The notes beneath the pieces were generated by a model. That model saw only the letters and a program-made list of their open reading frames with translations. It was not told the DNA's origin and did not search any database. Below are positions 27,091 to 35,676 of a DNA stretch of 64,000 nt, in pieces. This stretch comes from Hathewaya limosa (GTDB taxonomy: Bacteria > Bacillota > Clostridia > Clostridiales > Clostridiaceae). The first letter of the stretch is position 1. The number at the start of each line of letters is the position of its first letter. The translations under genes were made by a program, and so were the position numbers. The DNA lies in NCBI RefSeq assembly GCF_030815255.1, contig NZ_JAUSWN010000016.1:11897-75896 (forward strand), in the 5' to 3' direction.

Positions 27091-28002
27091 TTAAGTATTA
27101 CTAATAGGTAATCTTACTGTAAAAATGGTTTTTTCATAAGGTATACTTTCAACTTTAATATCACCATTCATATTTTCCACTAAACTTTTTACTATGCTAA
27201 GTCCTAAACCACTACCTTGAAATTTTCTATTTCTAGATTTCTCCACTGTATATAATCTATCAAAAATATACGGAATTTCATTTTTATTAATACCTTTTCC
27301 TCTATCCCAAATACTAATCTCTACCCAATTGCTATCTTTTATTAAGTCAATTCCTATTATATTTCCTTCATATCCATACTTTAAACTATTTGAAATTAGA
27401 TTTGTTATAATCCTATTTGTACCCTTTTTATTGCCTAAAACAAAAATCTCTTCGTCACCTATATTTATCTGCGGAATTATATTTTTTTTATTTATCTCAT
27501 TCATAAATGTAATTATATTCTGCCTTACAACTTCTGATATATTAAACCTTTCAATAATTATTTCTTTATCATCACATTCCAGCTTTGCCATTTGAAAGAA
27601 TTCTTCCATAAGTTCTTTTAGTACATTACCTCTTTCTTTAATAATTTCAAGATATTCTTCATATTTTTCTTTTGAATTTAAATTATCCGAAAGAAGATCT
27701 ACATATCCCATAAGTGCAGTAAGTGGTGTTCTTATATCATGTGAAATATTAGAAATCATTTTTTGATGTTGTTCCTTAAAATTTTTATTATCTATAGAAA
27801 CTTCATGATATTTATCAAGAAATTTATTGATCTGTTTCACCAATTCTTTTTTATCGGTACTTAAATTACAAGATTTTACTCTTTCTCTTGAATCCTCTTT
27901 TATAATATTTTTTAATCTTTTAGTAATTATTTTAGTTTTTATTTTTTCGTTTAATAACAATAAAGCCACTATTATGTTAGTTATTATTAATATATAAATC
28001 AT
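27091..28002 (-). CDS. sensor histidine kinase
   Basis: Membrane-anchored kinase (303 aa). It has one N-terminal hydrophobic segment (residues 1-17) and a very short extracellular part. The HisKA H-box SHDIRTPLTALMGY is near residue 88, and the HATPase has N-box NLISNSLKYG, G1 WDRGKGI and G2 GSGLGLSIVK. Kinases of this layout control bacitracin-type ABC transporters and often sense through the transporter. The transporter downstream is deleted, so the kinase is probably orphaned. Its start overlaps the regulator stop by one base, showing translational coupling. Confidence 0.92.
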   Translation of the reverse strand: MIYILIITNIIVALLLLNEKIKTKIITKRLKNIIKEDSRERVKSCNLSTDKKELVKQINKFLDKYHEVSIDNKNFKEQHQKMISNISHDIRTPLTALMGYVDLLSDNLNSKEKYEEYLEIIKERGNVLKELMEEFFQMAKLECDDKEIIIERFNISEVVRQNIITFMNEINKKNIIPQINIGDEEIFVLGNKKGTNRIITNLISNSLKYGYEGNIIGIDLIKDSNWVEISIWDRGKGINKNEIPYIFDRLYTVEKSRNRKFQGSGLGLSIVKSLVENMNGDIKVESIPYEKTIFTVRLPISNT

Positions 28003-28706
28003 TATTTATTACCCACTAATTTATATCCTATACCCCAAACGGTTTCTATGAGTTTGGGATTATTAGAATCATCTTCTATTTTACTTCTAAGTCTTCTCAT
28101 ATGTACTGTTACTGTATTATAATCAGATAAAAATTCATCGCCCCATACACTGTCATATATTTGAATCTTAGTAAATACCCTATTAGGGTTTTCAAAGAAA
28201 AGCTTTAGTATTTTCATTTCCTTTGCAGTAAGTGTAAGTGCTTTTTTTCCTTTCGTAACAGTATAATTATCTATATCAAATTTTACATCTCCATATTGAT
28301 ATATACTGTTGGCTTTATCAAACTCAGTTTCATTATAATAAATTGCTCTTCTTATATTACACTTAACCCTAGCTATAAGTTCTGGTACAGAAAAAGGTTT
28401 TACGATATAATCATCAGCTCCCATCCCAAGCCCTATAATTTTATCACTATCTTCTCCTTTGGCAGAAAGAATTATAATAGGTACTTTACTTTTTTCCCTA
28501 ATTCTTCTCATGGCCTCTACCCCATCCATAACTGGCATCATAATATCCATAATTATCATTTGGTATTCTTCTTGTTTAAATTTTTCTATACATTCAAAAC
28601 CATTAAAAGCTTGTTCAACATCAAAACTTTCCTTTATCAAAGCTTCTTTTATCATATTATTTATATTTATATCATCTTCTACAATTAAAATCTTTAAACT
28701 CTTCAT
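28002..28706 (-). CDS. OmpR-family response regulator
   Basis: Response regulator (234 aa) with a receiver domain and an OmpR/PhoB winged helix. Acidic pocket residues lie near EDD (10-12), the phosphorylated Asp sits in MDIMMPVMDG near residue 54, and Lys is in VKPFSVPEL near 103. The C-terminal domain has TVTVHMRRLRSKIE near 195 and ends VWGIGYKLV. It is the partner of the downstream kinase, with overlapping genes. Its likely original target was the adjacent ABC transporter promoter, now serving a broken transporter. Confidence 0.93.
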   Translation of the reverse strand: MKSLKILIVEDDININNMIKEALIKESFDVEQAFNGFECIEKFKQEEYQMIIMDIMMPVMDGVEAMRRIREKSKVPIIILSAKGEDSDKIIGLGMGADDYIVKPFSVPELIARVKCNIRRAIYYNETEFDKANSIYQYGDVKFDIDNYTVTKGKKALTLTAKEMKILKLFFENPNRVFTKIQIYDSVWGDEFLSDYNTVTVHMRRLRSKIEDDSNNPKLIETVWGIGYKLVGNK

Positions 28707-28860
28707 AATTCTATTATATAAACTAATACACTCGCTTAAAATTTTAGTTTATATTATTTTCCCCCTCCTTATAAAGCTTTAAAAATTTCTAAACCCACTG
28801 ACTGAAAGATTTTAAAATCTCTATTAAAATGATTTCTCCCATAAAATATATAATAACCTC

Positions 28861-28901
28861 AAAAGAATAAGTTGTATACGAACATACAACTTATTCTTTT
28901 T
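28861..28901 (-). terminator. terminator overlapping the HxlR gene stop
   Basis: Arms AAAAGAATAAGTTGTAT and ATACAACTTATTCTTTT (28861-28877, 28884-28900). The HxlR stop codon lies within the distal arm. Confidence 0.85.
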
Positions 28902-29244
28902 CAAAAATGTTTATAAATTTCTCCCCCCATACATTCATCTTTTCTAATATTGGAATAAGTTCATTACCTAACTCTGTTAGGGAATATTCTACTTTAGGAG
29001 GAACTTGATTGTAACTTTTTCGATTAATTAAATTATTTTTTTCTAAGTCTCTTAGTTGTTGAGTTAACATTTTTTGACTTATACTAGGAATAATATTTTG
29101 AAACTCATTAAATCTAATTATTTTATAAATACCTAAATTCCATAAGATTAGAGATTTCCATTTTCCACTTATGACTTCTAGTGTAACTTCAATTTCTGAT
29201 ATGTAATTACTACAACTAACTTTATTTTTTCTATCTTTAGGCAT
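28891..29244 (-). CDS. HxlR-family transcriptional regulator
   Basis: Winged-helix DNA-binding protein of 117 aa with the HxlR pattern: an N-terminal Cys (CSNYISEIE) as in redox or aldehyde sensors, ISGKWKSLILWNL near residue 30, a recognition helix ISQKMLTQQLRDLE near 68, and a wing with VPPKVEYSLTELG near 85. Such regulators usually control a neighbouring oxidoreductase or glyoxalase-type gene. The divergent neighbours are a decayed adhE segment and a VOC protein. It is monocistronic. Confidence 0.9.
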   Translation of the reverse strand: MPKDRKNKVSCSNYISEIEVTLEVISGKWKSLILWNLGIYKIIRFNEFQNIIPSISQKMLTQQLRDLEKNNLINRKSYNQVPPKVEYSLTELGNELIPILEKMNVWGEKFINIFEKE

Positions 29245-29548
29245 ATAATTTTAAGTTAATAAAATTATATATTTTATTAACTCTCCCCTTTCTATATTAA
29301 ATCTATATTTATTATAACTTTTATAAGAGTTTAATAACTTTCAATATTATGATACTTTGTATATTAAAATTAGTCAATTTTTCATAACATTAAATTTATT
29401 TAATAGAACAAAGACTATATCTTAATTCATACCTTTATGTAAGTATAATACCTTAAAGTGCCTTCTTTTAATATAATAAGAAATTAGTATAATTATATGT
29501 GTGATGGATAATTTTAATAAAAGGAGTGTTTTAATAATAACAAAGTTA

Positions 29549-29907
29549 ATGCCAAATTTAGCTAGTATAGTCTTTTGAAATGCTATTTATTCTCCCTTAG
29601 TTATTCAATTTAATGCTAAAAAATCCAGTAGATTTATGTTGATATCATAAAACGTTTATATTTGTTAGGAACTACAGAAGATTAGTTGGTAAATATTTTG
29701 ATAAAACATATAAAAGACTTAAGAAGAAAGTTACAGTTACCAGCTTCATTAAAAGAATTTCAAATTTCACAAGACGAATTTACGAATAATCTAGATACTA
29801 TTTCTAAAGAATCAGTATAAAATTCTTGTACTAGTACTAACCAAAGAGAAGTTCTTGTAAAAGAAATAAGACAATTATTTCAATGCATTTATGATATTAA
29901 TTTTTAA
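29549..29907 (+). pseudogene. decayed 3' end of an AdhE/iron alcohol dehydrogenase gene
   Basis: Translating 29549-29644 and, after a frameshift, 29652-29907 gives a typical C-terminus of a bifunctional aldehyde-alcohol dehydrogenase. It reads MPNLASIVF, then LVIQFNAKK, RLYLLGTTED, LRRKLQLPASLKEF and CTSTNQREVLVKEIRQLF. Four in-frame stop codons (TGA, TAA, TAG, TAA) interrupt it, and no N-terminal part or NAD- and iron-binding motifs remain. It lies between the HxlR regulator and the VOC gene. Confidence 0.85.
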
Positions 29908-29958
29908 AAAACTTTTTAGAATAAAATTACAAATTTTTTTTAGAAGGAGTTGAACGTT

Positions 29959-30414
29959 ATGCTAGATGAAATAGCACATATTGGAATTACTGTTAATGAT
30001 ATGAGTCAAACTATAAAATTTTATAGAGATATATTAGGTCTAACATTAACTGGTGACATAATTATGGAAGGTCATAATGTAGAAATTTTAACTACTATAA
30101 AGAATTCTAAATTAAGAGTAGCTTATTTCAAAAGTGATAAACAATTAAAAGGTCCTAAGATAGAACTTATAGAGTTTGTTGGTTCAAGTAACAAAAATAT
30201 TCCTATTAGACAACTAAATGACATTAACATTTCTGAAATTTGTTTTTATGTTAAAAATATTAATGAAGTTTATTGTAACTTAAAAAATAAAGGGGTACAT
30301 TTTTTATCAGAACCTCAAACCTTTGATCTTACTGATCAAAATTTTGGAAAAAGTAAAGTAGTATACTTTAGAGATTGTAACAATATAATACTAGAACTTA
30401 TTGAAATTTTATAA
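29959..30414 (+). CDS. VOC/glyoxalase-fold protein
   Basis: Vicinal oxygen chelate family member (151 aa) with two beta-alpha-beta-beta-beta halves, resembling methylmalonyl-CoA epimerase or lactoylglutathione lyase-like proteins. HIGITVNDMSQTIKFYRDILGL near residue 5 gives the first metal His. The second half contains EICFYVKNINEVY and ends NIILELIEIL, whose Glu is a typical ligand. The reading frame begins with TTG at 29950 directly after the AGAAGGAG site, so the ATG at 29959 is the real start. The substrate is unknown. It could be the HxlR target. Confidence 0.82.
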   Translation: MLDEIAHIGITVNDMSQTIKFYRDILGLTLTGDIIMEGHNVEILTTIKNSKLRVAYFKSDKQLKGPKIELIEFVGSSNKNIPIRQLNDINISEICFYVKNINEVYCNLKNKGVHFLSEPQTFDLTDQNFGKSKVVYFRDCNNIILELIEIL

Positions 30415-30482
30415 ATTGTAATAAGTTAATAGTATTACATGATAACTTGCAATATATTTAAGTATTAGAAATTAATTAACAT

Positions 30483-30524
30483 AAAAAAGATAATTTCTAA
30501 CTTATTTAGAAATTATCTTTTTCA
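30483..30524. terminator. hairpin terminator after the VOC gene
   Basis: Arms AAAAGATAATTTCTA and TAGAAATTATCTTTTT (30485-30522) with T-rich sequence after it on the plus strand. Confidence 0.8.
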
Positions 30525-30659
30525 CTTCTAGTTAATTATTATATTTTTAAGTATATAACATGACCTTAATTTATACTACTTTATTCATATAACAAAAAGT
30601 ATTTTTAAGTTTTATATTAAATACCTTACATATTTTTCAATCCTTTAGTAATCTAAGTA

Positions 30660-31871
30660 TTAGTTAATATTATTTTTAGAAATTATTATGCTTCTAAGAT
30701 AACGCCCTTCTCCTTTTATATTATCAGGTACTGATACAAACTTTTGTTTTACTAAGTATTCATTTACATTTCCAAACACTTGATGCCATATTTCATTTGC
30801 TATCTCTTTTATATTTACGCCATGCTTTACAGATGTTAAGTTCCTTACATTAATCTCAAAATTATCAAAAGTTTCTTTTACTATTGGGAATATGGTTGTA
30901 AGTATCAAATCTGATATTTCTTTAATAATTGTAGATATTTCAAAATCATAAAACACAGGAACATTTACTGATAACATACTATTACTTATATTTATATCAA
31001 TATATCCTAACTCCTTTAAAAATTGAGCCAAATTTTTTTCTTTTTCAGATAGCTCAACATATTTAACATCCTCTGTAAAAATATTATTCATTAAAGTTCC
31101 ACATTCATATGAAATTTCTATATTTTTACTATCTAATATTCTATTATATGCTAAATTTACTTTTTCAAATGGAGTTGCTTCATTTACACTTTTTTGTATT
31201 AATCTAAAAAATCTAAACATATCTTTTCTAATACCATTTGAATCCCCAAAACTATTAAAGGTAACTCCATGACTTCTATAATTATTACTACTACATAAAA
31301 TATTATTACTATATTTTTCTACCATATTATTATCTTCATATGCCACAATAATATAATCTCTATTATCAGGTTGAATTTTTGATACACAAAAAATGTTTTT
31401 TTCCTTAAAAAATTCAAAAGCAGTGCCATCAAAAATATAGTCACAAATAATATGATAAAGTATTCTTTCATAACCATATTGCTTAAAACATTTTAATTTA
31501 GATACTTTTTCATATAAAATATCACGTAACTTAATAATTTTATTACCAATCTCTTTTCCTATATTATTTATATAGCTTTCCAAATCAATTACATCTTCCT
31601 TTAAAAAAATAGGAAACTTAATTTTGTATTTATCATTTTTATTTTCTATTGCATTAATAAGTTTAAGATTATCTATTATATCTTTAACTTCTTCTTTATT
31701 TACACCTAATAGTTTAGTTATTTCCAACTGTGATATTGAAAATGGATCATTTTTTGCTATTAAATATACTATTTCAGATGCATATCTTTTGTTACAAACA
31801 TAAGCCGGATTATAAACATCGTATTCTCCAATATCTCCAAAAAAATAAAAATTTAATTTTGCATTTTTCAT
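30660..31871 (-). CDS. uncharacterised winged-helix protein
   Basis: I do not recognise this 403-aa protein. Residues about 25-95 look like a winged helix (YASEIVYLIAKNDPFSISQLEITKLLGVNKEEV), so DNA binding is plausible. The remainder is mixed alpha/beta without known catalytic motifs. It ends in a basic segment, and there is no signal peptide or membrane segment. The start has a GGGGAT site. It is a solitary gene between a VOC gene and GNAT debris. A ligand- or contact-dependent regulator is one reading, but nothing proves it. Confidence 0.65.
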   Translation of the reverse strand: MKNAKLNFYFFGDIGEYDVYNPAYVCNKRYASEIVYLIAKNDPFSISQLEITKLLGVNKEEVKDIIDNLKLINAIENKNDKYKIKFPIFLKEDVIDLESYINNIGKEIGNKIIKLRDILYEKVSKLKCFKQYGYERILYHIICDYIFDGTAFEFFKEKNIFCVSKIQPDNRDYIIVAYEDNNMVEKYSNNILCSSNNYRSHGVTFNSFGDSNGIRKDMFRFFRLIQKSVNEATPFEKVNLAYNRILDSKNIEISYECGTLMNNIFTEDVKYVELSEKEKNLAQFLKELGYIDINISNSMLSVNVPVFYDFEISTIIKEISDLILTTIFPIVKETFDNFEINVRNLTSVKHGVNIKEIANEIWHQVFGNVNEYLVKQKFVSVPDNIKGEGRYLRSIIISKNNIN

Positions 31872-31915
31872 CTTTTTATCCCCTAAACTTTAATCTCATA
31901 TCTAAACTTGTTCTA

Positions 31916-32100
31916 TTATATATGATTTATAATTCCATAAATTAATCTATCTTCAAATGCATCTGTTCTTTTATTATAAGCTGAACTTTCCTTAAAACCC
32001 TCTTTCTTAAATCCAAGTTTCATATTTAATTTATTTGATGCAATATTTTCAGGATGAACTACTGCCTCTATTTATTGCTTTTAAAATATTCATAACATAA
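31916..32100 (-). pseudogene. C-terminal fragment of a GNAT (RimJ/RimL) acetyltransferase
   Basis: Reading the minus strand in one frame gives EAVVHPENIASNKL, then NMKLGFKKEGFKESSAYN and EDRLIYGIINHI before a stop at 31916-31918, which is the conserved end of a RimJ/RimL-type acetyltransferase. Upstream the frame breaks, and only a few residues (ILKAINR) of the preceding helix remain in another phase. The rest of the gene is absent. Confidence 0.8.
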
Positions 32101-32229
32101 CTCCCTTATATTTCTTGAACATTATTTATGCACTGATTAACTAAATTTGTATACTTATTAACTAAGTTTTATTTATCAATTATAACATATTTCTGAAAAT
32201 TCATACTTATTTTGATATAACTTTATAAA

Positions 32230-32270
32230 AAAATAAGATGACTTCCGCTAAATACGGAAATCATCTTATC
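32230..32270 (-). terminator. terminator of the choline microcompartment operon
   Basis: Arms AAGATGACTTCCG (32235-32247) and CGGAAATCATCTT (32255-32267), with a T7 run on the minus strand, 40 bases after the last BMC gene. Confidence 0.88.
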
Positions 32271-32306
32271 ATATCTAATCTCTTGAATTAGGATATAATT
32301 TAAATC

Positions 32307-32594
32307 CTATTTTTCTTCTTTAGTAGATGGAAGAATTACTTCAACCTCAGAATGTGGTCTTGGGATTACGTGAACTGATACTAATTCTCCAACACGTTGT
32401 GCAGCAGCAGCACCAGCATCTGTAGCAGCTTTAACAGCTCCAACATCTCCTCTAACCATAACAGTTACAAGTCCGCCTCCAACATATTCTTTACCTATTA
32501 AATATACGTTTGCAGCTTTAACCATAGCGTCTGCAGCCTCAATTGATCCTATTAAACCTTTAGTTTCTATCATTCCTAGTGCATCAAATTTCAT
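32307..32594 (-). CDS. BMC-H shell protein (PduA/EutM type)
   Basis: Canonical hexameric microcompartment shell protein (95 aa, one BMC domain). It has the family opening ALGMIETKGLIGSIEAADAM, a GGGLVTVMVRGDVGAVKAATDAGA core and a short C-terminal tail. Hexamers tile the flat facets and their central pore lets small substrates through. It is the last gene of the operon, 71 bases after pduL, with its own AGGAGG site and followed by the operon terminator. Closely related to the other BMC-H proteins in the locus. Confidence 0.95.
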   Translation of the reverse strand: MKFDALGMIETKGLIGSIEAADAMVKAANVYLIGKEYVGGGLVTVMVRGDVGAVKAATDAGAAAAQRVGELVSVHVIPRPHSEVEVILPSTKEEK

Positions 32595-32665
32595 TTTAAA
32601 ATCCTCCTAAAATATCTTTTTATATTTTTTATATATTAAAATTTTTATTTATAAACTTAATTTTT

Positions 32666-33316
32666 TTATTTTACTATAATTACTTTTGTTTTTGGGTTAA
32701 TGCACATTGCATTAGCTTCTTCAATATCAAGATGGCATTCAAGTTTTGAAGTATCATTAGCTCTAACAACTACATTGTTGTATATTCCGCCTCTTAAGTC
32801 TTCAACTTTTATTGATACTACTTCTCCATCATGTACACCTAAGTTTTTAGCATCTTCTGGTGTCATATGAATATGTCTTTGAGCAACTATTAATCCTTCT
32901 TCGATTTGAACAGATCCTTTTGGACCAACTAATGTTACTCCAGGTGTTCTGCATAAATCTCCAGATAATTTTACATGTGGCATTGCACCAAGTTTAATGC
33001 AATCTCCAACCATTACCTCTACCTGAGTTTTACTTCTTGCTGGTCCTAAAACTCTAACTCTTTCAATTGCACCTTTTGGTCCACAAATTGTTAGAATTTC
33101 ATTACAAGCATATTGTCCTGGTTGAGATAAATCTTTAAGTTTTGAAAGTTGATAACCTTGACCAAAAAGAATTTCTACATCTCTTTCTGAAAGGTGTACA
33201 TGTCTATTAGAAATTCCTACTGGAATACCAGATGAATCTTTTTCACATGTATTACTTGCTTCTTTACATTTAACAGCTTCTAGTAGAAGCTTTAAAACCT
33301 CTTCGTAATTTTCCAT
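32666..33316 (-). CDS. pduL: phosphotransacylase PduL
   Basis: Microcompartment phosphate acyltransferase (216 aa) with two PduL domains. Zinc-binding histidines are in ISNRHVHLSERD near residue 37 and in AQRHIHMTPEDAK near 145. It would convert acetyl-CoA to acetyl phosphate and recycle CoA inside the shell. The first ~25 residues (YEEVLKLLLEAVKCKE) form an amphipathic helix typical of encapsulation peptides. The start ATG overlaps the preceding aldehyde dehydrogenase stop (TAATG), so the two are translationally coupled. Confidence 0.94.
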   Translation of the reverse strand: MENYEEVLKLLLEAVKCKEASNTCEKDSSGIPVGISNRHVHLSERDVEILFGQGYQLSKLKDLSQPGQYACNEILTICGPKGAIERVRVLGPARSKTQVEVMVGDCIKLGAMPHVKLSGDLCRTPGVTLVGPKGSVQIEEGLIVAQRHIHMTPEDAKNLGVHDGEVVSIKVEDLRGGIYNNVVVRANDTSKLECHLDIEEANAMCINPKTKVIIVK

Positions 33317-34902
33317 TAGTTTGCCCCCTTCATAGCAGCAACTATTTGGTTAACTAGGCTTAAAAGCTGTTCATTGTCTGGATTTTCTTCAGTACAAGTG
33401 TTTTCAGTACAACAATTGTTAGATTTATTTAAAGCTTGTGCAGCAGCTGCAATTTCAGCTGGGCTCATGCTCATAAACTGATTTTGAGCTCCGTGACAAT
33501 TTGGAGCAGTTTTTATACAATTGAAAGTTGGATCATTAGATGCTAATGTTGCACAATCTTTTATACCATAAGCAACTTTCTTTTTATTTATAAGGTGTTC
33601 TGGAGTAACGTTCTCAGATACTGAACTTCCGCCCCATGTACCACAGCCTAGAGTAAATGCTGGAGCAAGACCTGTGCTTGCACCTGTTCCACCTTGAGTT
33701 CCACCAGTGTTAACAAGTATACGAGAAGCTGGCATCTTAGCAAACTCCATAACTACATTTCTATCTTCAGTATGTAAACTCATTGTATGACCAATTCCGT
33801 TTTGAAGTAATTGAACACTTAACTCACTTGCTTCTTTGCAATCTTTTACTGTATAGAATGCAAGAACTGTTGTAAGTTTTTCATAAGATAATGGGTAACC
33901 ATCACCTACACCATTTTGTTTTCCAATAAGTACTTTAGTACCTTGTGGAACTGAGAAACCAGCAGCAGTTGCAATAACTTGTGCGCTTCTTCCAACAAAT
34001 TTAGCGTTCATAGCGTGTCCATTTTTGAATAATAAACTACAAACTTTGTTAGTTTCTTCTTCAGTCATGAAATATCCGCCTTGTTTTTGTAACTCATTAA
34101 CAACAGCATCATAATTGCACTCTTCACAAATAATTGATTGTTCTGAAGCACAGATTGTACCATTGTCAAAAGTTTTACTTGCCATAATGTTTGTTACAGC
34201 TTGCTTTACATCAGCAGTTCTTTCTATGTATGCTGGAGAGTTTCCTGCACCAACACCGATAGCTGGTTTTCCTGAACTATATGCAGCTTTAACCATTCCT
34301 GGACCACCTGTAGCTATTATTATAGCAACTTCTGGGCTCTTCATTAATTCATTTGTAGCTTGAATTGTTGAAAGTGTTATAGTACTAATAACATCTTCTG
34401 GTGCACCAGCTTCAATAGCTGCATCTCTCATTAATTCAACTGCTTTAACTGTACATTTTGCAGCTGATGGATGTGGTGCGAATACTATTGCATTACGTGA
34501 TTTAATTGCAATCATAGATTTGAAAATTGCAGTAGATGTTGGGTTTGTTGAAGGTACTATACCCATAACTAAACCAACTGGATCAGCAACTTCTATAGTT
34601 CTATTTTCTTTATCTTCATTAATTATACCTATAGTCTTCATATCTTTAATTGAATCATATAGTACAGTAGCTGCTAAGTGATTTTTGAAAGTTTTATCTT
34701 CAACTTTACCAAATCCTGTTTCCTCAACTGCCATTTGTGCTAAACAAGCAGCATTTTCTTCTGCAACTCTTACCATGTTACGTAAAATTTTATCAATTTG
34801 TTCTTCTGTAAAAGTAGCTATTTTATCAGTTGCTATTTTTCCACGTCTAGCAAGCTCTCTTGCTTGTTGTATTGAACGTAAATCTTTATCAAAGTTTTCC
34901 AT
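33316..34902 (-). CDS. CoA-acylating acetaldehyde dehydrogenase (microcompartment)
   Basis: Catalytically complete member of the EutE/PduP aldehyde dehydrogenase family (528 aa), which oxidises acetaldehyde plus CoA to acetyl-CoA with NAD. The nucleophile is Cys251 in NGTICASEQS, and the catalytic-site Asn is in VPSTNPTST near residue 120. The nucleotide site has GVGAGNSPAYIERTAD. After residue 460 comes a Cys-containing linker and an amphipathic C-terminal helix (QLLSLVNQIVAAMKG), a likely encapsulation peptide. It is coupled to pduL by start-stop overlap. This is the functional partner of the degenerate paralogue at 43097-44596. Confidence 0.93.
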   Translation of the reverse strand: MENFDKDLRSIQQARELARRGKIATDKIATFTEEQIDKILRNMVRVAEENAACLAQMAVEETGFGKVEDKTFKNHLAATVLYDSIKDMKTIGIINEDKENRTIEVADPVGLVMGIVPSTNPTSTAIFKSMIAIKSRNAIVFAPHPSAAKCTVKAVELMRDAAIEAGAPEDVISTITLSTIQATNELMKSPEVAIIIATGGPGMVKAAYSSGKPAIGVGAGNSPAYIERTADVKQAVTNIMASKTFDNGTICASEQSIICEECNYDAVVNELQKQGGYFMTEEETNKVCSLLFKNGHAMNAKFVGRSAQVIATAAGFSVPQGTKVLIGKQNGVGDGYPLSYEKLTTVLAFYTVKDCKEASELSVQLLQNGIGHTMSLHTEDRNVVMEFAKMPASRILVNTGGTQGGTGASTGLAPAFTLGCGTWGGSSVSENVTPEHLINKKKVAYGIKDCATLASNDPTFNCIKTAPNCHGAQNQFMSMSPAEIAAAAQALNKSNNCCTENTCTEENPDNEQLLSLVNQIVAAMKGAN

Positions 34903-34936
34903 ATTCCTTTACTTCCTTTCGTAAATCTTACAATAT

Positions 34937-35656
34937 CTAATTTTTCTCGTAATATAATTTGAATTTTGAAATTAGTAATTTTTTACCGGCTTTTGAAATT
35001 GCTCTGCCTTTAATTACAAAATCCTCATACTCACGAGCTAGATTTCTAAGTTTAACCACTTTTAGATTAGATAATAGTGAAATAGCTTTTTCCATACCAT
35101 TTTCGTGTACTAAATTATCTACATCTTCTTTGTGTAAGTTTTCTAATTTTGACTTGTGTAGTTTATCTACATCCACATCTAATACATTGGATTTTGATTC
35201 TTCTATATTATCTTCATTGACATCTTCCGAATCTTTTAGATTATCTAATTCTTCTACAACTTCTATATCTGTTGTATCTTCTAGATTATCTATTTCTACT
35301 ATATCTTCTACATTTTCTGCATCTTCTATAGCTTCATCCTCATTAGATGATGGATCTTCTAAAGTTTCTGGTGGATTAGGATTCTTAGGTCCAATTATGC
35401 TTTCCACTTCCTTATGAAGAGATGGAATTACATGTTCTGAAATTAAAAGACTTTCATCTAGTTTTCTTATAGCTGCTACTCCTGATTCTACAGCAGCTTT
35501 TACTGCACCTACATCTCCAGTAACTGAAATAGTAACTAACCCGCCACCTACATAAGTTTTTTCAAGAATACTTACATCCGCTGATTTTACCATTGTATCG
35601 GCTGCTTCAACGGCTGCAAGCAATCCTTTTGTTTCTATTAAACCAAGCGCTTGCAT
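34937..35656 (-). CDS. BMC-H shell protein with acidic linker and Rho_N-like C-terminal module
   Basis: A BMC domain (residues 1-90, QALGLIETKGLLAAVEAADT) is followed by about 100 very acidic residues rich in Glu, Asp and Asn. A compact basic module follows (residues ~190-239, SNLKVVKLRNLAREYEDF, then ending LLISKFKLYYEKN), resembling the helix-extended-loop-helix of Rho N-terminal/SAP-like domains. Total 239 aa, more than twice the usual shell protein. PduK-like extended shell proteins occur in other loci. The tail could bind cargo, the cytoskeleton or nucleic acid; this is inference. AGGAGG site; in operon. Confidence 0.88.
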   Translation of the reverse strand: MQALGLIETKGLLAAVEAADTMVKSADVSILEKTYVGGGLVTISVTGDVGAVKAAVESGVAAIRKLDESLLISEHVIPSLHKEVESIIGPKNPNPPETLEDPSSNEDEAIEDAENVEDIVEIDNLEDTTDIEVVEELDNLKDSEDVNEDNIEESKSNVLDVDVDKLHKSKLENLHKEDVDNLVHENGMEKAISLLSNLKVVKLRNLAREYEDFVIKGRAISKAGKKLLISKFKLYYEKN

Positions 35657-35676
35657 AGGTTAATCCTCCTAATCTT

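Noticed and set aside
28296..28782. Plus-strand frames opposite the response regulator
   Set aside because: Low-complexity antisense frames over a well-recognised regulator, without ribosome sites.
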